This document shows positions 1-4,564 of a stretch of DNA of 5,416 nucleotides, piece by piece. The notes under the pieces were generated by a model. It saw only the letters and a program-made list of their open reading frames with translations, did not search any database and was not told the origin of the DNA. Within the stretch, counting starts at the first letter, position 1, and each line of letters begins with the position of its first letter. Source of the DNA: Candidatus Krumholzibacteriia bacterium (GTDB taxonomy: Bacteria > Krumholzibacteriota > Krumholzibacteriia > LZORAL124-64-63); contig DAOVTU010000258.1 of NCBI GenBank assembly GCA_030632925.1, positions 1-5,416 on the forward strand, written 5' to 3'. The position numbers and the translations under genes were made by a program.

Positions 1-312
1 GGGAATCCGCAGGTACAGTTCGTTGACCTCGGCTTCAAGGGTATCGGCCTTGGCCTTCAGCTCTTTGACCCGACCCGAAACCTCTTTCATGGCCGCGATG
101 GCCGCGGTCGCGTCTTCGCCTGCCTTCTTGGCATCCGAGATGGCGCGGTTGGCCTTGTTGGCCTCCGCAGCGAGGGTCTCGGTCTCCTGCAAAGCCGCGC
201 GGCGGTCGGCGTCTTTGGCGTAATAGGCGTCAATGTCCACCGATTCGTTTTTCAGGGCCACCGCGCGGGTGACCAGATCCTGATTTTCGCGCAGAAATTT
301 GCGATCCAGCAA
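1..312 (-). CDS. serS: Seryl-tRNA synthetase, N-terminal part (cut by window edge)
   Basis: SerRS charges tRNA-Ser with serine in the cytoplasm. Only the first 104 residues are visible. They match the family's N-terminal tRNA-binding arm: the opening MLDRKFLRENQDLV is a close variant of the usual SerRS start. It is followed by two long, Ala/Lys/Glu-rich helices (about residues 35-100) forming the antiparallel coiled coil, with the typical KKAGEDA turn near 62-68. The LRIP at 101-104 is where the family normally continues into NxPH and the catalytic core, which lies outside the window. The start is inferred to be TTG at 310-312. The frame is open back to a TAA at 352-354 but holds no ATG or GTG, and GAAAGG at 321-326 lies 8 nt upstream as a ribosome binding site. 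The gene diverges from pyrF. Catalytic motifs 1-3 cannot be checked here. Confidence 0.93.
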   Translation of the reverse strand, partial: MLDRKFLRENQDLVTRAVALKNESVDIDAYYAKDADRRAALQETETLAAEANKANRAISDAKKAGEDATAAIAAMKEVSGRVKELKAKADTLEAEVNELYLRIP

Positions 313-320
313 GGGGATGA

Positions 321-326
321 CCTTTC
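321..326 (-). promoter_or_regulatory. Ribosome binding site that sets the TTG start of serS
   Basis: On the minus strand this reads GAAAGG, 8 nt before the TTG at 310-312. No ATG or GTG occurs in frame between the TAA at 352-354 and this point. The site therefore supports TTG as the real initiator. An in-frame ATC at 316-318 is a less likely alternative. Confidence 0.6.
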
Positions 327-327
327 G

Positions 328-363
328 TTGTCCAGCCCGTTGTCCAGCCCATTATCCAGGGCT
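328..363. repeat. 12-bp tandem repeat, about three copies, upstream of serS
   Basis: Plus-strand units are TTGTCCAGCCCG (328-339), TTGTCCAGCCCA (340-351) and the diverged TTATCCAGGGCT (352-363). The first two differ at one base. The array ends directly at the serS ribosome binding site and would lie in the serS 5' leader or core promoter. It could be a regulatory direct repeat or simple slippage; the sequence does not decide. Confidence 0.75.
351..356 (-). promoter_or_regulatory. Possible -10 element for serS
   Basis: The minus strand reads GATAAT, five of six matches to TATAAT, about 40 nt upstream of the TTG start. It lies inside a short inverted repeat (AGCCC 346-350 with GGGCT 359-363). 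No convincing -35 box is seen 17 nt upstream; the hexamer there is T-rich. This is a weak call made from position and resemblance only. Confidence 0.3.
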
Positions 364-394
364 CAAACAGGCGCAAAAATGCGTCCACACCGCC

Positions 395-412
395 CCCGTT
401 TCCAAAAACGGG
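395..412. repeat. Perfect inverted repeat in the serS/pyrF divergent region
   Basis: CCCGTTT (395-401) and AAACGGG (406-412) are perfect complements around a 4-nt spacer, CCAA. No T-run follows on either strand, so it does not look like an intrinsic terminator. It sits between the two divergent start regions, just upstream of the candidate pyrF -35 box. That would suit an operator or a regulator-binding palindrome, but no known consensus is recognised. Confidence 0.6.
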
Positions 413-420
413 AAATGAAT

Positions 421-449
421 TTGCTTTCCGGTGCCATGACTGTTAGAAG
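421..449 (+). promoter_or_regulatory. Possible promoter for the pyrF operon
   Basis: TTGCTT (421-426) and TAGAAG (444-449) are separated by 17 bp and match the sigma-70-type boxes at three and four of six positions. If used, transcription would begin near 456 and leave a leader of about 120 nt before pyrF. The match is weak and the organism's promoter consensus is unknown. Confidence 0.3.
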
Positions 450-475
450 ATTAGTAGCAGAACGTCCGGCACGGC

Positions 476-494
476 AAGGCAAATTGCCTTTTTT
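476..494 (+). terminator. Small terminator-like hairpin with T-run in the pyrF leader
   Basis: AAGGC (476-480) pairs with GCCTT (486-490) around AAATT, and the T-run covers 489-494. No plus-strand gene upstream in the window needs terminating, so the element would lie within the pyrF leader. An attenuator is possible, as known for other pyrimidine operons. The stem is only 5 bp and may be too weak, so the call is tentative. Confidence 0.3.
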
Positions 495-576
495 GAGGCT
501 TTAAGAGGCCCTTTTACCCGGATTTTCGAAATATGTCCCGCAGACTCCGGTATTTTCCCAAAGCGACGGCAATTTC

Positions 577-1329
577 ATGAATCGAAACGAGCTGATCACC
601 GCCCTGAGAGCCCTTCCCGCGGGCCGGCGTATCATCACGGCCCTGGATGTGCCCGGGCAGGACCAGGCCCTGGAACTGGCCGCGCGCCTCGGACCCGCCG
701 GCGGCTTCGTCAAAGTCGGCCTGGAGCTTTACTCGGCGGCCGGCCCCGAAGTGGTTCGACGCCTGCAGGAACTCCAGCGCGACATCTTCCTGGACCTGAA
801 ATACCACGACATCCCCAACACCGTGGCCAGCGCAGCCAAAATCGCCGCCACCCTCGGCGCCAGCCTGTGCACCATGCACGCCGGCAACGGTCGGGGTGCC
901 ATGACCGCCGCGGCCGAAGCGTTGGCCGCTGCGCCGGTGCATCCGGTCACCGGTCGCCGTCCGGCTTTGCTGGCTGTTACGGTACTGACCAGCCTGTCGG
1001 AAGACGAAATGCAGGAAGTGAGCCCCTCGGGTGACCTGCTGCAGGACCGCATCGAACGCATGGCAAAGTTGGCCTGGGAAAGCGGCTGCGACGGCCTGGT
1101 TTGTTCAGCTGCCGACCTGCCGCAGCTGCGCAAGACCATTGGCCCCGAGCCACTGATTGTGACGCCCGGCATCCGGCCCGCCGGTGCCGCAACCGACGAC
1201 CAGCACCGGGTGACAACGCCCCGCGAGGCCATGGACTGGGGAGCGGATTTCCTGGTCATCGGCCGCCCCATCACCAAAGCCCCCGACCCGGCCGCCGCCC
1301 TGGCTGCCATTGCCGCGGAACTGGACTGA
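577..1329 (+). CDS. pyrF: Orotidine 5'-phosphate decarboxylase (PyrF)
   Basis: It decarboxylates OMP to UMP, the last step of de novo pyrimidine synthesis, in the cytoplasm. The 250-residue protein has the full TIM-barrel motif set of the PyrF family: ALDVP (22-26, Asp24), FVKVG (45-49, Lys46) and the catalytic signature FLDLKYHDIPNTV (71-83) with Asp73, Lys75 and Asp78. It also has VTPGIR (195-200) and GADFLVIGRPIT (222-232), whose Arg230 should bind the substrate phosphate. Length is close to the E. coli enzyme (about 245). The ATG at 577 matches the expected N-terminus, although no strong Shine-Dalgarno sequence precedes it. It heads a plus-strand run and is followed 46 bp later by pyrE, the enzyme for the preceding step, so both are probably co-expressed. 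No key residue is missing. Confidence 0.97.
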   Translation: MNRNELITALRALPAGRRIITALDVPGQDQALELAARLGPAGGFVKVGLELYSAAGPEVVRRLQELQRDIFLDLKYHDIPNTVASAAKIAATLGASLCTMHAGNGRGAMTAAAEALAAAPVHPVTGRRPALLAVTVLTSLSEDEMQEVSPSGDLLQDRIERMAKLAWESGCDGLVCSAADLPQLRKTIGPEPLIVTPGIRPAGAATDDQHRVTTPREAMDWGADFLVIGRPITKAPDPAAALAAIAAELD

Positions 1330-1334
1330 GTATT

Positions 1335-1357
1335 GGTTGGGCCACGGGCCCGCAACC
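1335..1357 (+). repeat. Inverted repeat (hairpin) between pyrF and pyrE
   Basis: GGTTGGGCC (1335-1343) can pair with GGCCC plus AACC (1347-1351, 1354-1357) around an ACG loop, with a 2-nt bulge at 1352-1353. The hairpin begins 5 nt after the pyrF stop and has no T-run, so it is not a standard terminator. It may stabilise the upstream mRNA or separate translation of the two genes. It ends 9 nt before the pyrE ribosome binding site. Confidence 0.55.
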
Positions 1358-1375
1358 GAAAGATCTGGAGCGACC

Positions 1376-1948
1376 ATGACTGAAAACAAAGTCCTCTCGC
1401 TGATGAAAGAGCTGAGCGCCTTGCACAATGGGCATTTCCTGCTCAGCAGCGGCCTGCACAGCGACACCTATTTCCAGTGCGCCAAGATCCTGCAATTTCC
1501 GGAACTGGCCCGTGAACTGGGCGCCGCCATGGGCGACTTTTTCACCGACACGCCCCACGACCTGGTGGTCAGCCCGGCCATGGGTGGTATCCTGATTGGT
1601 CATGAAGTGGCCCGCGCCCTCGGCCGCCGTTTCGTATTCTCCGAGCGCAAGGACGGCCTGATGATGATCCGCCGCGGCTTCGAAATCGAGGAAGGCGAGA
1701 AGGTCATCATCGTCGAGGATGTCGTGACCCGTGGCACCAGCCTGCTGGAAGTCATCAAGTGTGTTGAAGACGCCGGCGGCGTGGTCACGGGATTGACGAG
1801 CATCATTGATCGCACCGGTGGCGAGGTTGAATTGCCCATGCCCTTGCACTCCCTGGCCAGGGTCAAGGTCGAGACATTCCAGCCGGAAAATTGCCCGCTC
1901 TGCGCCAGTGGCGTTGAAGTGGTCAAACCCGGCAGCCGCGGCAACTAG
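1376..1948 (+). CDS. pyrE: Orotate phosphoribosyltransferase (PyrE)
   Basis: It transfers phosphoribose from PRPP to orotate, giving OMP, the substrate of the adjacent PyrF. The 190-residue protein has the PRPP-binding signature VIIVEDVVTRGTS (110-122) with the acidic pair Glu114-Asp115. It also has the orotate/PRPP region SGLHSDTYF (25-33) and the SPAMGGILIGHEVAR segment (66-80). The tail CPLC...KPGSRG (173-189) marks the short PyrE type also found in Thermus-like enzymes, not the longer E. coli type; its Cys173/Cys176 pair might bind a metal, though this is inference. The ATG at 1376 is chosen because GGAG lies at 1367-1370, 5 nt upstream, and the protein then starts where the family does. 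The frame is open further upstream, but that part overlaps pyrF and is not needed. pgeF follows after 5 bp. Confidence 0.96.
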   Translation: MTENKVLSLMKELSALHNGHFLLSSGLHSDTYFQCAKILQFPELARELGAAMGDFFTDTPHDLVVSPAMGGILIGHEVARALGRRFVFSERKDGLMMIRRGFEIEEGEKVIIVEDVVTRGTSLLEVIKCVEDAGGVVTGLTSIIDRTGGEVELPMPLHSLARVKVETFQPENCPLCASGVEVVKPGSRGN

Positions 1949-1953
1949 AATTG

Positions 1954-2682
1954 ATGACTGCCCAGACACCCGACTGGTTGCGCCGCCTCCCCGAGGCGGC
2001 GTTTCCTTTTTGGCGGCATGGCTGGACAACGTCGCAAGGGCCCGATTTTCTTTCGGCGCCGACTTCGCCTGAACATTCTGCTGCCGTCTCAGTGCTGGTT
2101 GAGGCTGTTGGCCTGCAGGATGGTGCCTGGGTACAGCAAGTGCACGGCGGTCGTGTACTGCGGGCCGAAGAAGCCGGCTATCTGGGCGAAGCCGACGCCG
2201 TGTGGACGACCCAGTCCGGACTGGGCGTGGTGGGCCGCAGTGCCGATTGTCCTTTGATTCTGATTGCCGGCCCCAGCTGCTGGGGATTTGCCCACGCATC
2301 ATGGCGCTCCACGGTGGCCGGCATCACGGCCACTCTCATCGGCGACATGGTCGCCGCCGGTCTCGAACCGGAACAGGCCACAGCCATCATCTGCCCCTCG
2401 GCCGGACCCTGTTGTTACGAAGTCGGCCCCGAGGTGAAGACCGCAGCGATCGCCGATCTGGGCCCAGGGATCGCCGACTGCTTCGTGCAATTGGGCGAGC
2501 GACCGGCGTTCGATTTGTGGCGGGCCAATGCGGGTGTTCTGGAAGCGGCGGGACTGCCTGCCCAGCGAATTTTTGTCAGTGGCCACTGCACCATTTGCGG
2601 CGGCGAAGAATACCCCAGCCACCGCCGCCAACATGGCCAGGCCGGACGTTTCGCAGCGATAAGCGGTGGAGGGGATTCATGA
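1954..2682 (+). CDS. pgeF: YfiH/PgeF family protein (laccase-domain, peptidoglycan editing factor)
   Basis: Members of this family (DUF152, copper-oxidase 4, YfiH) are reported as laccase-like oxidases or purine nucleoside-active enzymes; in E. coli PgeF prevents mis-incorporation of L-Ser into peptidoglycan precursors. The 242-residue length fits. Motifs in order: WVQQVHGGRV (59-68, His64), GEADAVWT (78-85), the metal-ligand motif SADCPLIL (96-103, Cys99), FAHASWRSTVAGI (112-124, His114), PSAGPCCYEVG (148-158), FDLWRAN (186-192), and the C-terminal CTICGGEEYPSHRR...GR (212-232). The His/Cys/His triad is intact, but the usual HAGWRG reads HASWRS here. The ATG at 1954 is chosen; a TTG immediately before it at 1951 is in frame and less likely. 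There is no clear ribosome binding site, so translation may be coupled to pyrE, whose stop is 5 nt away. Its stop overlaps the next start. No signal peptide is seen. Confidence 0.92.
   Translation: MTAQTPDWLRRLPEAAFPFWRHGWTTSQGPDFLSAPTSPEHSAAVSVLVEAVGLQDGAWVQQVHGGRVLRAEEAGYLGEADAVWTTQSGLGVVGRSADCPLILIAGPSCWGFAHASWRSTVAGITATLIGDMVAAGLEPEQATAIICPSAGPCCYEVGPEVKTAAIADLGPGIADCFVQLGERPAFDLWRANAGVLEAAGLPAQRIFVSGHCTICGGEEYPSHRRQHGQAGRFAAISGGGDS
2668..2674 (+). promoter_or_regulatory. Strong ribosome binding site for the methyltransferase gene
   Basis: GGAGGGG lies 4 nt before the ATG at 2679, inside the end of pgeF. It is the best Shine-Dalgarno match in the window and fixes the methyltransferase start at the ATGA overlap, although the frame stays open well upstream within pgeF. 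Confidence 0.8.
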
Positions 2683-3344
2683 GCGGCATTTCCAAATCCT
2701 CCCGCAACGTGCTCAACCGCTACACGGCCGAGCATTTCACGGGCGATACCCTGCGCGACAAGATCGCGCGCGCCGTGTGCGAGGCCGAGTGCCTGCCCCG
2801 CAAAGAGTTTTACGAATCCTGGGAGTCTGCCAAACGCATCCGGCGGCAGATGCGCGGCGGCCCCATCCTGGAATTGGCCGCCGGACACGGGCTCTTGTCT
2901 GCTATCCTGATCATCATGGATGATTCGTCAGCGAGCGCCATGTGCCTGGACATCAAGCGACCACCCAGTCACGACCGGGTGCTGGCCGCCCTGGTCAAAC
3001 ACTGGCCGCGACTCGAGGGCCGCGTCGAATTTGTCGAAGCGCGCCTGGAAGACGCTGAGGTCTTGCCCGAGAGCCTGCTGGTTTCGGTGCACGCCTGCGG
3101 AGTCCTGACTGATCAGGTGCTGGATCTGGCCATTACTCACCGGACTCGTGTCGCGGTGCTGCCCTGTTGCCACGACTTGCGGCAGTGCGACACCGGTGGC
3201 CTGGCCCCCTGGATGGACGGCCCCCTGGCTGTGGACGCCACTCGCGTGGCCCATTTGCGCCAAGCCGGGTTTCGGGTACAAACGGCCCTGATCCCTGAAG
3301 AAATCACGCCCAAGAATCGGCTGCTGCTGGGCTGGCCGGAATAA
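2679..3344 (+). CDS. Uncharacterised SAM-dependent methyltransferase (Methyltransf_32-like)
   Basis: The 221-residue protein has a class I methyltransferase fold. The SAM-binding motif I is ILELAAGHGLLSA (63-75), and the acidic residue ending strand 2 is Asp91 (CLDIKRP). A conserved-looking SVHACGVLTD (136-145) takes the motif IV region, then AVLPCCHDL (159-167) and a C-terminal EEITPKNRLLLG (207-218). The HACG...TD and PCCH pattern recalls the Methyltransf_32 family (GSTCD and METTL25-like proteins) and, more distantly, Trm13-type RNA methyltransferases. Family assignment is from memory of motifs and the substrate is unknown. The N-terminal 60 residues are basic and helical, which would suit nucleic-acid binding. 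The gene starts inside the pgeF stop (ATGA) behind a strong ribosome binding site and ends 26 bp before a trhP-like gene. This suggests, without proving, a role in tRNA or rRNA modification. No signal peptide or membrane segment is seen. Confidence 0.82.
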   Translation: MSGISKSSRNVLNRYTAEHFTGDTLRDKIARAVCEAECLPRKEFYESWESAKRIRRQMRGGPILELAAGHGLLSAILIIMDDSSASAMCLDIKRPPSHDRVLAALVKHWPRLEGRVEFVEARLEDAEVLPESLLVSVHACGVLTDQVLDLAITHRTRVAVLPCCHDLRQCDTGGLAPWMDGPLAVDATRVAHLRQAGFRVQTALIPEEITPKNRLLLGWPE

Positions 3345-3357
3345 CCGACTAACGACC

Positions 3358-3362
3358 AAGGA
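3358..3362 (+). promoter_or_regulatory. Ribosome binding site for the trhP-like gene
   Basis: AAGGA lies 8 nt before the ATG at 3371. A nearer ATG at 3363 is out of frame with the U32 protein and abuts the site, so it is not used. This supports MELLAPAGN as the true N-terminus. Confidence 0.7.
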
Positions 3363-3370
3363 ATGCTGAC

Positions 3371-4564
3371 ATGGAATTGCTGGCCCCCGCCGGAAACCTC
3401 GAAAAACTCAAGTGGGCCGCCCAGTACGGCGCCGACGCCGTCTACTTTGGCACCGAGTTCGGCTCCCTGCGCAGCTACGCCGGCAATTTCACCCTCGACG
3501 ACGCTTCGGAGGGCTTGGAATACCTGCACGCCCGCGGCAAAAAGGGTTATGTGGCCCTCAACATCTACCCCTGGTCTGACGAATTCGAACAGCTCACCGA
3601 CATCGCCGGGCAGTTGGACGAAATGGGCGCCGACGCGTTCATCGTCGCGGACCTGGGCGTGCTCACAACCCTGCGCCGGATGAATCTCAAGGCTTCGCTG
3701 CACATCAGCACCCAGGCCAATACCACCAACCATCAGGCCGTGCAGGCCTACGGTGAGTTGGGCGCCAGCCGGGTCAATCTGGCCCGCGAACTTTCGTTGG
3801 AGCAGATCCAGGCCATGCAGACCGCCCTTGGTGGCGCCGTGGAAACCGAAGTCTTCGTGCACGGCGCCGTGTGTTTTTCCTACTCGGGACGCTGCGCCAT
3901 CAGCGACTACCTGACCGGACACAGCGGCAACCGCGGCGAATGCAAACAACCCTGCCGCTGGAAATACACGTTGGTCGAAGAGAAGCGTCCGGGCCAGTTC
4001 ATGGACTATTTCGAGGACGAGCGCGGGTCCTACTTTTTCAACTCGCGCGAGTTGGCTCTCTTTGAATACGTGCCGGCCCTGAAGCAGGCCCAGGTGGCCT
4101 CGGTGAAACTGGAAGGGCGCATGAAGTCCCTCCACTACATCGCTTCGATCGTCTCGTTCTACCGACAGATCATCGACGGCAAGAAGGTGGCCTGGGACGA
4201 AGGCCTCGGACTGCTCAATCGGGTGCCCAACCGCGGCTATTCGACAGGGTTCATGAAGGGTGAAATCGGCGCCGAAGACTATGCCGTCGACGCCGGCAGT
4301 TCATCTGGGGAATCCATCTTTGTGGGCAATGTGCTCGAGGAGAAAGTCGACGGGCGCAGCCTGCTGGAAGTGCGCAATACGATCACGGCCGGCCAGGAGT
4401 TGGAGCTCTTGACGCCCGACGGGAAACTGAGCCCGATCACGATGCCCACTCCCCTGATCGACCGGGATGGCGAGCAGGTCGAAAAGGTGAACAACTCCCA
4501 GTTCCTGCAACTGGCCCAGGATTTACCGCCCTATTCCATCCTGCGCCGGATCGCGACCTTCTAG
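3371..4564 (+). CDS. trhP: U32 family protein, TrhP/YegQ-like tRNA hydroxylase component
   Basis: TrhP (YegQ in E. coli, YrrN/YrrO in Bacillus) is needed for prephenate-dependent hydroxylation of wobble uridine 34 in tRNA; the older name is U32 peptidase. The 397-residue protein starts with MELLAPAGN, typical of U32 proteins. HISTQANTTN is at 111-120. The U32 signature runs from Glu160 (EVFVHGAVC) to GRCAIS at 173-178. Cys168, Cys175, Cys191 and Cys195 are the four likely [4Fe-4S] ligands, followed by CRWKY (195-199). VKLEGRMKSLHYIA (245-258) and YRQIIDG (264-270) complete the core. Residues about 312-397 form a beta-rich U32 C-terminal domain (GNVLEE, GQELELLTPDG) as in TrhP. Length is slightly shorter than YegQ (about 453) and much shorter than RlhA (about 650), which favours TrhP over RlhA. 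UbiU/UbiV are less likely because they lack this C-terminal domain. The exact substrate is inferred. Confidence 0.9.
   Translation: MELLAPAGNLEKLKWAAQYGADAVYFGTEFGSLRSYAGNFTLDDASEGLEYLHARGKKGYVALNIYPWSDEFEQLTDIAGQLDEMGADAFIVADLGVLTTLRRMNLKASLHISTQANTTNHQAVQAYGELGASRVNLARELSLEQIQAMQTALGGAVETEVFVHGAVCFSYSGRCAISDYLTGHSGNRGECKQPCRWKYTLVEEKRPGQFMDYFEDERGSYFFNSRELALFEYVPALKQAQVASVKLEGRMKSLHYIASIVSFYRQIIDGKKVAWDEGLGLLNRVPNRGYSTGFMKGEIGAEDYAVDAGSSSGESIFVGNVLEEKVDGRSLLEVRNTITAGQELELLTPDGKLSPITMPTPLIDRDGEQVEKVNNSQFLQLAQDLPPYSILRRIATF
4561..4564. other. Shared CTAG: overlapping stop codons of convergent genes
   Basis: TAG at 4562-4564 ends the trhP-like gene on the plus strand. The complement of CTA at 4561-4563 gives TAG ending the minus-strand gene. 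The two coding regions overlap by 4 bp with no intergenic space, so any terminator for either unit must lie within the opposing gene. No hairpin with T-run is apparent here. Confidence 0.9.

Larger units (their letters stand above)
313..576. other. Divergent intergenic region between serS and pyrF
   Basis: No credible gene or tRNA is seen in these 264 bases. The serS side holds a tandem repeat and a -10-like box, the middle a perfect palindrome, and the pyrF side a weak promoter-like pair and a hairpin with T-run. The stretch from about 480 to 560 is richer in T-tracts than its surroundings, and includes the small palindrome TTTCGAAA near 523-530. It presumably carries control signals for both transcription units. 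Confidence 0.7.

Noticed and set aside
23..223. Plus-strand Ala/Ser-rich open frame opposite serS
   Set aside because: It is the antisense shadow of the SerRS coiled-coil arm, which has clear family residues on the minus strand.
476..494. Hairpin with T-run as the serS terminator
   Set aside because: serS is transcribed leftward away from this point, so the element is on the wrong side and reads as a terminator only on the plus strand.
313..576. tRNA, riboswitch or CRISPR in the divergent intergenic region
   Set aside because: There is no cloverleaf with a TTCRA loop, no riboswitch core that I recognise, and the 12-bp repeats are contiguous without spacers.
1310..1375. Earlier start for pyrE overlapping the end of pyrF
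   Set aside because: The extra 22 residues do not resemble PyrE, and GGAG sits correctly before ATG 1376.
729..1467. Long minus-strand open frames opposite pyrF and pyrE
   Set aside because: GC-rich third positions create long antisense frames; these show no motif, and the plus-strand genes are certain.
1271..2302. A 343-residue minus-strand open frame across pyrE and pgeF
   Set aside because: It covers two well-identified genes on the other strand, is low-complexity and Gly/Ala/Arg/Gln-rich, and has no recognisable domain.
2202..2678. Upstream extension of the methyltransferase frame within pgeF
   Set aside because: The extension is Arg/His/Gly-rich out-of-frame translation of pgeF; the strong ribosome binding site before ATG 2679 gives a normal start.
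3137..4135. A 332-residue minus-strand open frame opposite the methyltransferase and trhP
   Set aside because: It is antisense to strongly motif-supported genes and has no domain of its own.
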